From Pseudomonadota bacterium (GTDB taxonomy: Bacteria; Pseudomonadota; Gammaproteobacteria; Xanthomonadales; Xanthomonadaceae): a DNA stretch of 64,000 nucleotides. Shown here in pieces: positions 38,316-49,643 of the stretch. A model generated the notes under the pieces. The model ran no database searches, was not told the DNA's origin, and saw only the letters and a program-made list of their open reading frames with translations. Numbering within the stretch: position 1 is the stretch's first letter; every line of letters begins with the position of its first letter. The stretch lies in contig JAEWGI010000068.1 in NCBI GenBank assembly GCA_023388355.1, positions 1 to 64,000 of the forward strand, in the 5' to 3' direction. Position numbers and translations under genes: made by a program.

Positions 38316-39113
38316 ATGGGTTTCCTGCAGGGCAAGCGTGCACTGATCACCGGCATCGCCAGCCAGCGCTCCATCGCCAACGGCATTGCCGAGGCCATGC
38401 ACCGCGAAGGCGCCGAACTGGCCTTCACCTACCAGAATGAAAAGCTGAAGTCCCGGGTGGAGGAAGCGGCCGCCAAGCTCGGCGGCGGACCGTCGTTCCC
38501 GCTCGACGTCACCGACGACGCCCAGATCGCGGCGATGTACGAACAGCTCGGCCGGCACTGGAGCGACGGCTTCGACATCCTGGTGCACGCCATCGCCTTC
38601 GCCCCGCGCGAGGCCATCACCGGCGGCTTCCTCGATGGACTGACCCGCGAGAACTTCGCCCAGGCCCACGACATCTCGGCCTATTCGCTGGCGGCGCTGG
38701 CCAAGGGCGCGCGCCCGCTGATGCAGGGCCGCCAGGGCGCGGTCCTGACCCTGAGCTACCTCGGCGCCGTGCGTACCCTGCCCAGCTACAACGTGATGGG
38801 CGTGGCCAAGGCCGCACTCGAGGCCAGCGTGCGCTACCTCGCGCTCAACCTCGGCCCGGAAGGCATCCGCGTCAACGCGATCTCGGCCGGCCCGATCAAG
38901 ACCCTGGCCGCGGCCGGCATCGGCGGCTTCCGCAAGATCCTCGGCCACGTCGAGGCCAATGCGCCGATCCGGCGCACGGTGACGATCGAGGACGTGGGCA
39001 ACGCCGCCGCGTTCCTGTGTTCGGACCTGGCCTCGGGCATCACCGGCGAAGTCACCTATGTCGACGGCGGCTACAGCATCGTCGGCATGACCGGCCTCGA
39101 CGCGGGCGAGTAA
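38316..39113 (+). CDS. fabI: Enoyl-[acyl-carrier-protein] reductase (NADH)
   Basis: The 265-residue short-chain dehydrogenase-type enzyme performs the last reduction of each fatty-acid elongation cycle. It shows the FabI nucleotide motif [15 protein letters not shown], the catalytic pair Tyr158 and Lys165 (SYNVMGVAK), Tyr148, and the substrate loop [15 protein letters not shown]. The residues match E. coli Tyr146, Tyr156 and Lys163 with an offset of two. The position of E. coli Gly93, a triclosan contact, is Ala94 here. It begins 26 bases after mltD, so it may be part of the gloB-mltD transcript. Confidence 0.95.
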   Translation: MGFLQGKRALITGIASQRSIANGIAEAMHREGAELAFTYQNEKLKSRVEEAAAKLGGGPSFPLDVTDDAQIAAMYEQLGRHWSDGFDILVHAIAFAPREAITGGFLDGLTRENFAQAHDISAYSLAALAKGARPLMQGRQGAVLTLSYLGAVRTLPSYNVMGVAKAALEASVRYLALNLGPEGIRVNAISAGPIKTLAAAGIGGFRKILGHVEANAPIRRTVTIEDVGNAAAFLCSDLASGITGEVTYVDGGYSIVGMTGLDAGE

Positions 39114-39477
39114 CCGCGCCCCCGCCCACCGGGACGGGCCAGGGAACCCGGGGCAGGCCGGCCAGCTCCGCCCTGCTTCGGGCGATGCAGCATGAGGCAC
39201 GACAGGAGGCCGCCAGCCGGCGTCGGAGTCGACGGCCGGGCAAAACCTCCCGGTAGCCGGGACGATCAGCGTATTTCGCGTGCCAGCGCCTGCAGGCGGC
39301 TGAAGGCTTCAAAGCGGCGATCGTGCAGTTCGGCGATCTGTCCTGCGCGGCTAGGCGGCGCCGCTGAGGTGCCCGGTCCGCGCCAGGGGCCCCGGGGATG
39401 GGGGGCCGGCACTGGCGCGGACAGGCATGTTCCACCGACGCGATCGCGCACGCCGCCGGCGTCGAATCGCGCCAGCG
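39114..39477. other. Intergenic region between convergent fabI and alkaline phosphatase, no gene supported
   Basis: The 364 bases show no recognisable gene. On the minus strand a short frame ends with QIAELHDRRFEAFSRLQALA, which looks protein-like but matches nothing I can name and lacks a plausible start, so it may be a remnant. Several GC-rich inverted stretches are present, but no stem with a T-run. It has to contain the ends of two transcripts. Confidence 0.4.
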
Positions 39478-41175
39478 TCAGTCGCGGATGGCGCTGAACG
39501 CGGCGGGATCGGGCAGTTCGACCGGCACGCCGTCAGCATTGCAGGTGCCCGCCGCGCACAGCCGCTCGCGCAGTCTTGGCGTCGCCTGCACGATGATGTG
39601 GTAGACCACGTGTTGCTCCATCGTGCCCCGGAAGGCGTCGCTGCCCGGACCGCGCGCCCAGATGCCGACGTCGTCGCCACCATGGGTTTCGGCCGTCATC
39701 GGCACGAGCACCTCCTGCAGGTAGTCCGGATGCTCCGTGTCGACGTCGCCAAGGTCGGGGCGGCCGGTCGCGAGTTCGAACCTGCGCGGCGCGTGCAGGT
39801 GGCGCTTGGGTCCGGCGGGCTGCTTCTCGCTTGCGCCCACGTAACCCGAGCCGTTGGCGTAGACCAGCGTGGTGTAGGGGAGGCCGAGCGCGTCGCGGGC
39901 GTACTGGGTCGGATCGCCGCCTTCGCTGGCGAGTCCGCGGACCTTGCCCAGAATCGGGTTGCCGCGGGTGGGATAACCGACGAAGCCGAGCGTGTGCGAG
40001 TGGTCCGCGGTCACGACGATGAGGGTGTCCTCGGCCGAGGTCATCTCCGCCGCGGCCTGCACGGCGCGCGACATGGCCGTGGTTTCGTCGAGCGCCCGGT
40101 AGGCGTTGCCCTCGTGGTTGCCGTGGTCGATGCGCCCGCCTTCGACCAGCAGCACGAAGCCGTCGCCGCTGCGCGAGAGGCGTTCGATTGCCGCGCGCGT
40201 CATGGTTTCCAGGTCTGGTTCACCCGAGGCGTCGCTGCGCCGGTCGTGTTCGTACTGCATGTGACCGGGCTCGAACAGCCCCAGCACGGCCTCCGCATCG
40301 CCGGCCGCGCGCAGCTGCTCGTTGTTCCACACGAAGGCCCCGCCGGGATGGTGTGCAAGCCATTCGGCGACCAGGTTGCGACCATCGCGGCGCAGGCCGA
40401 CCTTCCCACCGTACTCGGGATCGCGTTCGGTCGCGGGCAGGAACATCGCGCGGCCGCCGCCCATGACCACCTTCGGCCCCTGTCCCGGCGCGAAATGGAG
40501 CAGCTGGCTGGCGATGTCGCGGCAGCCCGCGGCGTGGGCGTCGGCGGGCAGCTGCGCATCGCTTTCCCAGTTGCGGTCGGGCGAATGCGCGTAGAGAGAG
40601 GCGGGCGTGGCGTGGGTCAGGCGTGCGGTGGTGACGATGCCGCTCTGCATGCCGACATCGTCGGCCAGCCGCAGCCAAGACAGCAGCTGCCGGTCCAGGC
40701 TTCCGGCGCAGTCGCTGCGGTTGCCCGCGGACACGCCGATCGCGCCCATGTGCGACTTCACGCCGCTGGCCAGCGCGGTCATGGTGCCGGCCGAATCGGG
40801 CGTCTGCGAATCGGTGTTGTAGGTCTTGCTCAGCGCGGTGTGCGGGAAATGCTCCCAGCTCAGCAGATGCTCCTCGCCGGGGCCGCCGGCGCGCTGGCCC
40901 TCGAAGATGCGCGCCGCGGCCACCGTGGTCAGGCTCATGCCGTCGCCGAGGAAGAAGATCACGTTCTTCGCGCGGCCGGACATCGCGTCGTTGCGCGCCG
41001 CATGGGCCGCGCCGCTGCGATACCACCACTGCGGCGTTTCGCCGGCGGGACGCTCCACGGCCGGAACGTGCACCGCGATCGCGCGCGGTGGGGTCGCCTG
41101 GTGCGCCGGGGTCGCGGCGCAGCCGGCCAGCAGTGCGGCGAAGAGTGCCGGAACGGCGGGGAGCAAGCGTGACAT
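39478..41175 (-). CDS. Alkaline phosphatase, lipoprotein form
   Basis: The 565-residue protein begins with a lipoprotein signal (LLAGC, Cys19) and continues with an alkaline phosphatase domain: KNVIFFLGDGMSLTTVAAAR, QTPDSAGTMTALASGVK with the phosphorylated serine, VEGGRIDHGNHEGNA, VTADHSHTLGF and ETHGGDDVGIWARGPG. The aspartates and histidines in those motifs bind two zinc and one magnesium ion. It would release phosphate from monoesters at the periplasmic face of a membrane. The ATG at 41175 fits the signal; a longer frame upstream is shadow. No Pho box could be made out. It is a single gene flanked by an SDR remnant. Confidence 0.92.
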   Translation of the reverse strand: MSRLLPAVPALFAALLAGCAATPAHQATPPRAIAVHVPAVERPAGETPQWWYRSGAAHAARNDAMSGRAKNVIFFLGDGMSLTTVAAARIFEGQRAGGPGEEHLLSWEHFPHTALSKTYNTDSQTPDSAGTMTALASGVKSHMGAIGVSAGNRSDCAGSLDRQLLSWLRLADDVGMQSGIVTTARLTHATPASLYAHSPDRNWESDAQLPADAHAAGCRDIASQLLHFAPGQGPKVVMGGGRAMFLPATERDPEYGGKVGLRRDGRNLVAEWLAHHPGGAFVWNNEQLRAAGDAEAVLGLFEPGHMQYEHDRRSDASGEPDLETMTRAAIERLSRSGDGFVLLVEGGRIDHGNHEGNAYRALDETTAMSRAVQAAAEMTSAEDTLIVVTADHSHTLGFVGYPTRGNPILGKVRGLASEGGDPTQYARDALGLPYTTLVYANGSGYVGASEKQPAGPKRHLHAPRRFELATGRPDLGDVDTEHPDYLQEVLVPMTAETHGGDDVGIWARGPGSDAFRGTMEQHVVYHIIVQATPRLRERLCAAGTCNADGVPVELPDPAAFSAIRD

Positions 41176-41207
41176 CGAAGGATCCTCGGTTTGCAGGGGC
41201 AGTCGGC

Positions 41208-41483
<276 letters not shown>

Positions 41484-41582
41484 TCACGAACAAGCGTCCC
41501 CGCGTACGGGAGAGGAACCAAAAAGAAGCCAGGCACAAGCCGGGCTCCTTCTCGCCGCTGACAGGCAGACGTCGGGCAACGA

Positions 41583-43559
41583 CTACATCCGCGACTCCAC
41601 CACAGTCACCTTCATCTGCCTGCGCAGCTCGCGCAGCAGCGTGTCCGCATCCTCGCGCCCCGCGAGCGCCGACATCTGCTGGCGGAGCATCTCGCGATCG
41701 GCCTCCTCGGCTTCGGACGCGTCGCCCGGCGTCACCGTATCGACCACGAACACCACCACGCTGCCGTCATCCAGCACGACCTTGCCGGCCGACGCCTTGC
41801 CCTCTTCCGGCACCGGCGCCTTGAAGTAGGCCTCGGCCGCTTCCGGCGTCGGCACCGGCGCGCCGCGCGGCATGCCCTTCATGTCCTGCAGCTGCAGCGA
41901 ACGCGCGTCGGCCAGCGATTGCAGGGTCTGGCCAGCGGCGATCTTCTCCAGCATCCCGTCGGCCTCGGCCAGCACCCGCGCACGCGCGCGGTCGGCGCGG
42001 ATCGAGGCCACGATCGCGTCGCGCGCCTCGGCCACCGTCAGCGCGCGCTCGGGCTCGTGCCGGGTGATGCGGATCACCACGCTGCGGTCCTGGTCGATCT
42101 CGATCGGATCGCTGACCGTGCCGTCCTGGATCAGGCTGTCGGAGAACGCGGCGCGCTGCACCGCGGGCGTCGCCACCACGCCCTCGCCCTCGCCACGCGC
42201 GAACGGACCAGCGGTGCGCACCTGCAGGTTGGCCTGCTTCGCCGCAGCCGCCAGCTCGGTCGGGTTGCGATACACCTCGTCCACGAACGCACCGACCAGA
42301 TCGCTGAACGCACGCTCGCGCTCGGCCTCCACAACCTCCCCCACCAGCGTATCGCGCACCTCGTCGAACGCCACCTGGTGGCCGGCGCGGACTTCCCGCA
42401 CCTGCAGCACGTGCCAGCCGAACGAGCTGCGCACCGGATCGGTGATGCTGCCTTCGCCGGCCGCGAACGCCGCGTCCTCGAACGGCTTGACCATGCTGCC
42501 GTCCTGGCGGATCCAGCCCAGGTCGCCGCCGTTGGCGGCCGATCCCGGATCGCCCGGATTGGCCTGCGCCAGCGCCGCGAAATCCGCGCCCGGCTCACGC
42601 GCCTGCGCGGCGATCTGCTTCGCCTTCGCCTCGGCCGCCTGCTGGGCCGCCTCGTCGGCGTCTTGCGCAACCGGGACCAGGATGTGCGACACCAGCCGCT
42701 GCTCGGGCTCGACGAACCGCGCCTTCTCCTGCTCGTAGCGCTGGCGCAGCGTGGCCTCGTCGGGCTCGGGCACCGGCGGCAATGCGCTGGCGTCGATCTC
42801 CACGTATTCGATGGTGACCCGTTCCGGAGCCCGGTAATCGGCGCGGTTGGCCTCGTACCAGGCCTGGATCTCCTGCGCACTCACCGCGCCGGTGTCCGGC
42901 TCGGGCGCCGGCAGCACGACCAGGGCAACGTCGCGGCGTTCGCCGAGCAGGCCCATCATCCGTTCGGCTTCGCTGGGCGTGGTGAACGCCGAGCGGGCCA
43001 CCTGGCCGGCAAGCAGCGAGGCCTGCAGGTCGTCGCGGATCAGTTCCTGGAACCCCTGCGGCGTATATCCCTGCGACTGCAGCGTGATCACGTAGCGCTG
43101 CTCGTCGAACACGCCATCGACCTGGAACGCCGGGATGTCGTTGATCGTCTCGCGCACGCGGCTGTCGCCCACCACCATGCCGTCGCGCTGCGCGGCCAGC
43201 TGCATCACCCTGCGGTCGATCAGCGTCTCGAGCACCTCGCGCTTGCTCTCGGGCGATTCGAACGCGCGCGCGTCGAACTGCTCGCCCTCCACCTGGCGCC
43301 GGCGCTGGCGCTCGTTCTCGAACGCTTCGCGGAACTCCTCGGTGGTGATCTCGGCCGACTTCCACGCCAGCTTGCGCACCGGCCACAGGTCGGGCGCCGA
43401 GCGCCACCACGAGGGCTGCACCTCGACCTTCGCGGCGTAGTTGGCGCCGCTCTGGAACAGGTACTGCTCCATGCCGAAGAAGGCGAACGGAATGGCGAGG
43501 AGCACGACGATGACGATCGCGATCCAGCCGGACATCTTTTCTCTGAGAGTCTGCAGCAT
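41583..43559 (-). CDS. ppiD: Periplasmic folding chaperone / peptidyl-prolyl isomerase D
   Basis: The 658-residue protein has the PpiD layout. One N-terminal membrane anchor (about 12-31, IAIVIVVLLAIPFAFFGMEQ) is followed by a SurA-like helical region with RETINDIPAFQVDGVFDEQRY (parts INDIPAFQ and GVFDEQRY). The parvulin domain (about 265-365) includes RLVSHILVPV, NGGDLGWIRQDG and SFGWHVLQVREV. A second parvulin-like chaperone part forms the C-terminus. It assists outer-membrane protein folding near the SecYEG exit. The start at 43559 gives the short MLQTLREK cytoplasmic tail typical of the family. Its position after hupB and tRNA genes follows the gammaproteobacterial order lon-hupB-ppiD. 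Confidence 0.92.
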   Translation of the reverse strand: MLQTLREKMSGWIAIVIVVLLAIPFAFFGMEQYLFQSGANYAAKVEVQPSWWRSAPDLWPVRKLAWKSAEITTEEFREAFENERQRRRQVEGEQFDARAFESPESKREVLETLIDRRVMQLAAQRDGMVVGDSRVRETINDIPAFQVDGVFDEQRYVITLQSQGYTPQGFQELIRDDLQASLLAGQVARSAFTTPSEAERMMGLLGERRDVALVVLPAPEPDTGAVSAQEIQAWYEANRADYRAPERVTIEYVEIDASALPPVPEPDEATLRQRYEQEKARFVEPEQRLVSHILVPVAQDADEAAQQAAEAKAKQIAAQAREPGADFAALAQANPGDPGSAANGGDLGWIRQDGSMVKPFEDAAFAAGEGSITDPVRSSFGWHVLQVREVRAGHQVAFDEVRDTLVGEVVEAERERAFSDLVGAFVDEVYRNPTELAAAAKQANLQVRTAGPFARGEGEGVVATPAVQRAAFSDSLIQDGTVSDPIEIDQDRSVVIRITRHEPERALTVAEARDAIVASIRADRARARVLAEADGMLEKIAAGQTLQSLADARSLQLQDMKGMPRGAPVPTPEAAEAYFKAPVPEEGKASAGKVVLDDGSVVVFVVDTVTPGDASEAEEADREMLRQQMSALAGREDADTLLRELRRQMKVTVVESRM

Positions 43560-43767
43560 GGGCAAGCGGAGCCGGGACGTAGCCGTACAGTCTAACCGCT
43601 TGGCGCCGTACCGGGCGCTGCAGGCGCCCACGCCCCGCCGCCGGGCCGGCATCCCGGACAGGTCCACGGCGCCCGAGCCGGCAAGGATCGCCGGCCACCT
43701 GGCGGCACTGTTCCAGCGGGCGCAGCGCCGATCCGGTGACGCATCCCTTGGCCGCGCGCATAAAAAA

Positions 43768-43795
43768 ACGGACCCCGCATTGCTGCGGGGTCCGT
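43768..43795 (-). terminator. Rho-independent terminator after the tRNA genes
   Basis: A perfect 12-bp stem, ACGGACCCCGCA paired with TGCGGGGTCCGT around TTGC, is followed on the minus strand by seven T residues (A-run at 43762-43768). It lies 10 bases beyond the 3' end of tRNA-Asp and so ends a transcript containing hupB, tRNA-Val and tRNA-Asp, or the tRNAs alone. Confidence 0.9.
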
Positions 43796-43804
43796 CGTAT
43801 CGGA

Positions 43805-43881
43805 TGGCGGAGCGGACGGGACTCGAACCCGCGACCTCCGGCGTGACAGGCCAGCATTCTAACCAGCTGAACTACCGCTCC
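43805..43881 (-). tRNA. tRNA-Asp (GUC)
   Basis: The 77-base minus-strand sequence folds into a standard cloverleaf. The acceptor stem is GGAGCGG/CCGCTCC with discriminator G and an encoded CCA, the D arm is AGTTCAGCTGGTTAGA, and the anticodon loop CTGTCAC gives GUC. The T arm is GCGGGTTCGAGTCCCGT. It is very close to E. coli tRNA-Asp. Confidence 0.96.
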
Positions 43882-43920
43882 GCGCCTTGAAACCAATGTG
43901 CGGTTCCAGCGTCCACCCCG

Positions 43921-43995
43921 TGGTGGGTGCTGAGGGTTTCGAACCCCCGACCCTCTCCGTGTAAAGGAGACGCTCTACCGCTGAGCTAAGCACCC
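43921..43995 (-). tRNA. tRNA-Val (UAC)
   Basis: The 75-base minus-strand sequence has acceptor stem GGGTGCT/AGCACCC, discriminator A and an encoded CCA. The anticodon loop CTTTACA gives UAC, and the T loop is TTCGAAA. It begins 21 bases after the hupB stop and is 39 bases upstream of tRNA-Asp, suggesting one transcript. Confidence 0.95.
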
Positions 43996-44016
43996 GCGAG
44001 GGAACTCAGGAGCCGC

Positions 44017-44295
44017 TCAGTTTACTGCATCCTTGAGCGCCTTGCCAGCCTTGAACACCGGATTGTTGGAGGCCGGGATCTGCAGCGGCTCCTTGGTGCG
44101 CGGGTTCAGACCGGTCCGCGCGGCGCGCGCCTTGACCGAGAAGGAACCGAAGCCGACCAGGTTGACCGCATCGCCACGCTTGAGGGCGGCGGTGACGGCG
44201 TCGATCACCGCATCCAGCGCGCGACCCGCGTCGGCCTTGGACAGCCCCGCCTTGTCGGCGACCTGGTCGATCAATTCACTCTTGTTCACTGGCAT
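44017..44295 (-). CDS. hupB: DNA-binding protein HU
   Basis: The 92-residue protein is a full HU subunit: [20 protein letters not shown], the core [20 protein letters not shown], the DNA-intercalating loop with the near-invariant proline ([18 protein letters not shown]) and [12 protein letters not shown]. It bends and compacts DNA as a dimer. GGAG lies 8 bases before the ATG, and a TAAAAT -10-like hexamer lies at 44402-44407 on the same strand. lon ends 203 bases upstream and tRNA-Val starts 21 bases downstream. Confidence 0.96.
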   Translation of the reverse strand: MPVNKSELIDQVADKAGLSKADAGRALDAVIDAVTAALKRGDAVNLVGFGSFSVKARAARTGLNPRTKEPLQIPASNNPVFKAGKALKDAVN

Positions 44296-44498
44296 GTTGG
44301 ACACTCCGTGTGCGGACGCGCGGCCCGCCTTGCTGGGAGACCGGGGGGCCGCGGAACTCCGCGACGCCGTCCGGCCTGAGGATGAATGCACAATCCGCGG
44401 CATTTTACGCGCAGCCGCGGTCGAATACGACCTTGGAACGGTGGAACCGGCGCGAAACGGACCCTGAGTTGAGTTTCGTGATCCTGGCGTGAAGCCGG

Positions 44499-46967
<2,469 letters not shown>

Positions 46968-47018
46968 CAGGACTCCGGACAAAAGGTGCAGCGGCCCATG
47001 CGGCCGGCTTGCCACTCC

Positions 47019-47047
47019 TTATGGGGTTGTCCGGCGGGGGATGCAAG
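47019..47047 (-). promoter_or_regulatory. Sigma-32-like heat-shock promoter of lon
   Basis: On the minus strand CTTGCAT and CCCCATAA are separated by 14 bases, fitting the heat-shock consensus CTTGAAA, 11-16 bases, CCCCATNT. The -10 element ends 51 bases before the lon start codon. Lon is a classic sigma-32 target. Confidence 0.65.
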
Positions 47048-47161
47048 CAGCGGATGGGACGCCCACCTGCAAGAACCGAGAACTCGCCAATAAAATCAGA
47101 AGCTTACGCAATCAGCTCCCAACTGATTCGGGCATAGTTCCACCGTAACGCACTGGCCCTG

Positions 47162-47672
47162 TTACCAGTCAACCCCAGCGCCACACTCCGCCCAGCCAGG
47201 AGCATCACTTCGTCCACCGGCCTCAACCTGGTGAGGCCGCAAGCCCTGCCCCGTTTGCCGCATGCAGAAGTGCGCGCTGTACCAGCGGGCAGTGAATCGC
47301 TGACCGACCTTCAACATCAGCAAGAATCGTCACGTTGTATGCCCGGCCGGGCACCAGCGCTGGTGCGGGGTCAGGCACTCCCCCAGCGTAAGGAATGCAA
47401 TCATCCGCGGACAACCCGAAGTCTGTCTGGCCAAGGAATTCGATTTGCCAGATATTCCGGGCAACACCCTCGACACGCTCGTCGACACGGACACTTGACA
47501 GTACCGGGACCTCCTCCGCCCTTGCGGCCGCAGAGCCCAGAGAAAAACAAAGCTCGCCGTCGACGGCCTGAACACGGGCCGGTTGATATCGCTCTTCAGC
47601 CGATCCGCACCCGCAAACGAATAGCGAGGCGATGAAGAACCAAAGCGGAATAGACCTCATGGTCTTGCTCAT
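47162..47672 (-). pseudogene. Frameshifted member of the four-cysteine lipoprotein family
   Basis: From the ATG at 47672 the reading frame gives a lipoprotein signal (lipobox VCGC, Cys22), then GELCFSLGSAAARAEEVPVL and ADDCIPYAG, in line with the three paralogs upstream, but continues after ILADVEGRSA into an unrelated short tail that stops at 47223. In another frame the missing end is intact: FTARWYSAHFCMRQTGQGL, RPHQVEAGGRSDAPGWAECG, ending at a TAA at 47162. The shift lies near 47290-47310. The four family cysteines are thus split over two frames. This could be a real decayed gene or a sequencing indel. It is the gene farthest from the effector. Confidence 0.8.
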
Positions 47673-47754
47673 CGGGTTGTAATCGGGAGATTGCCGTTGT
47701 CCCCCGGTGCGAGTCCAACCTCCAAGTTGGCCGCGCCAGCCAGGGCGTCCGCCG

Positions 47755-48276
47755 TCAGGATTCCGTGCCCTCCGCCATTCCACAGGCACTCCAGGCCCAT
47801 TCATCGCGCCGCCCATCCCATTCAACCTGAAGCGGCTCCAGCGAGCCGCCCTTCTCCATCATGCAGAAGTAGGCGGTATACCATCGGACTTCGGCCTGCC
47901 CATCCCTCCGCTCCATATCTCCCAGTATCGCAACCCGGTAACGTGAACCTGCTTTCAAGCGCGGGGCGGCCGACCCACCTTCCCCGAAGGCAATGCAGTC
48001 TCCGGGACGCAAGCGCGGACCCGATCCAGCCGGCTCCACGTAGCTGACCTCCCAAACCAGGAACGTCCCGCCAGCATTACGTTCGGTGACCCGCACCCCA
48101 GCGATTTCCGGGGGAGTAGTACGCGCTTCATCAGTATCGTTGATGCCGAAGCAAGGCAGCGCACCTCTAGAATGAACGACCGCGCCTTGATACCGATCCG
48201 GTGGCGAACTGCAATTGGCGGAGATCGGAACAAAAGCCGACAGCAGCATGATCTGACGAAGCGCCATAAGTTTCAT
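47755..48276 (-). CDS. Putative four-cysteine lipoprotein, paralog; probable immunity protein
   Basis: The 173-residue product starts with a hydrophobic signal ending PISANC, a slightly unusual lipobox with Asn before Cys22. The mature part aligns with its neighbours through four cysteines: ALPCFGIND, PGDCIAFGEG, YTAYFCMMEKGG and WSACGMA. It also shares the pattern R-V-x-ILGD-x(8)-E-x-RWYTAYFC. I do not recognise a named family. Four extracytoplasmic cysteines suggest two disulfides. It is the third of four related genes downstream of a PAAR/metallopeptidase gene pair on the same strand, so a periplasmic immunity role is the best inference, not a demonstrated one. Confidence 0.75.
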   Translation of the reverse strand: MKLMALRQIMLLSAFVPISANCSSPPDRYQGAVVHSRGALPCFGINDTDEARTTPPEIAGVRVTERNAGGTFLVWEVSYVEPAGSGPRLRPGDCIAFGEGGSAAPRLKAGSRYRVAILGDMERRDGQAEVRWYTAYFCMMEKGGSLEPLQVEWDGRRDEWAWSACGMAEGTES

Positions 48277-48404
48277 TTCGTCGTACTCGGCAAGCCGCCC
48301 TTCTCAGCTGCTCCGGCAATCACCGACGACAGGGCCTGATCGTCTTTCGACGTGCGGAGCTTACTCCTGACGCGGCACCAGCCTGGAGATCCCTCTGCGC
48401 AGGA

Positions 48405-48917
48405 TCATTCCGACGCGCGTCCTGACGCGCCCGCCTCGCAGGCGCTCCACTTCCACCTCTCTTCCTTCTTATCCCACAGGACCTGGTGAAGGCCAAGACT
48501 TCCCGCCTCCCCGGGGATCATGCAGAAGTAGCTTCGGTACCAATAACTTCGTATTTCATTTCGATATTCTGCATCCACAAGGACAGTGATGCCATATCTC
48601 ACACCCGCACTCAGGATGGGGAGATCCGTAACGGATGGTTCAACCAAGGGATGACACTTATCCGGCGTCAGAAACAGAGGCTCCCCCGATACCGGATAGT
48701 CCGTGCTCCAGATACCAATGGCGCGCGCATCCTGATACCGGTATAGGTCGATCCCTGCAACCTTGGGGCGCAGCGCTGCCTGGTCCGAATCCAACGGGAT
48801 GGAAATACACAGACTTCCATCCACTTTCCTGACGACGCCATCCTGGATCTGTCGAAGCGACTGACCACATGCCGCAGACATGGATACCAGGAGCAATGCA
48901 ACGAGTGCGAGTCTCAT
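48405..48917 (-). CDS. Putative four-cysteine lipoprotein, paralog; probable immunity protein
   Basis: The 170-residue product has a clean lipoprotein signal (MRLALVALLLVSMSAAC, Cys17). The mature part carries the four family cysteines in GSLCISIPLD, PDKCHPLVE, YRSYFCMIPGEAG and WSACEAG, together with AGVRYGITVLVDAEYRNEI before the third cysteine. Identity with the other family members looks low outside these blocks, so they are old or fast-diverging duplicates. No known family recognised. It lies 128 bases upstream of the next paralog and 143 bases downstream of an unrelated lipoprotein gene, all on one strand. Confidence 0.75.
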   Translation of the reverse strand: MRLALVALLLVSMSAACGQSLRQIQDGVVRKVDGSLCISIPLDSDQAALRPKVAGIDLYRYQDARAIGIWSTDYPVSGEPLFLTPDKCHPLVEPSVTDLPILSAGVRYGITVLVDAEYRNEIRSYWYRSYFCMIPGEAGSLGLHQVLWDKKEERWKWSACEAGASGRASE

Positions 48918-49060
48918 GTCAGCCTTGGGATATGAACTTCGGCAATGCCCGGGCCATTCAGAAAATGAGACAACCCTTCTCTCGGTGGTTCGTGCGAATC
49001 CAACCCTTATTCTCAGCAGGGTGCTGCACTTGGAGTTGGGCCGCCGGTTGCTCGGGCCGA

Positions 49061-49525
49061 TCAGTCCGGCTCCATTCCATCGCTGGGCAGAAGCAGCAAC
49101 GAACTGCATTCGGATGCAGAACAACCAAAATGCAGAGTCGTCTGACCAGCTTCCCACGTCGCGACCCCGCCTCCATTGATCGCGAACTTCCAGCGTTGTC
49201 CGTTGGCACGAAGCTGGCCACTGATCCCACAGTCAACCTGATAGAACCCGCCGTACGGCGTCTGTGGATATCGGTCACTGAACCGAAAGAAGCTCTCGAC
49301 TTGCTGCGTCGAGAGCGACCAGTTCCGACACGCAGCTTCGAGCGCCTGACCGCCCGCGCCGTGGTACTCGGCCGACAACACCTCCAAGACCTCAACGCCT
49401 CCACTGTTGCCCAGATGCGGTGGGGTATGCCCAACGCAAGCGGTCACCTCGATCGCGACCAAACACATGGATAACACGAAGCCTACCCGCACGACATCAA
49501 GACGCAAGGCCGCACCACTCATCAT
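49061..49525 (-). CDS. Putative lipoprotein of unknown family within the immunity-like array
   Basis: The 154-residue product has a signal segment ending EVTAC (Cys29) and a mature part with EVLEVLSAEYHGAGGQ, SLSTQQVESFFRFSDRYPQ, GFYQVDCGISGQL and FGCSASECSSLLLLP. The cysteine spacing differs from the four-cysteine paralogs on either side, and I see no shared blocks, so it is a separate family. The NGQRWKFAINGGGVATW strand-turn-strand suggests a small beta-rich fold. GGAG lies 8 bases before the ATG at 49525. It lies inside the array and shares its strand, so a second, different immunity or accessory lipoprotein is possible. Confidence 0.7.
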   Translation of the reverse strand: MMSGAALRLDVVRVGFVLSMCLVAIEVTACVGHTPPHLGNSGGVEVLEVLSAEYHGAGGQALEAACRNWSLSTQQVESFFRFSDRYPQTPYGGFYQVDCGISGQLRANGQRWKFAINGGGVATWEAGQTTLHFGCSASECSSLLLLPSDGMEPD

Positions 49526-49643
49526 CCGATCCGCTCCAGAGGCCTGCCCCTTCGCGGCGCATGTCCGCAGGCGTTGCACAGGAAGCAAGCCAGCCAAACA
49601 GGAAGATGGCTGCAGCCCACATAGGCCATCTACCGTCGCCTGA

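Noticed and set aside
43560..43767. Possible additional small gene between ppiD and the tRNA terminator
   Set aside because: The frames there are short and arginine/proline-rich, and the segment is better explained as the ppiD promoter and leader.
49560..49620. Short cysteine-rich minus-strand frame beginning MAYVGCSHLP
   Set aside because: At about 35 codons without a ribosome binding site or homolog it is not supportable as a gene.
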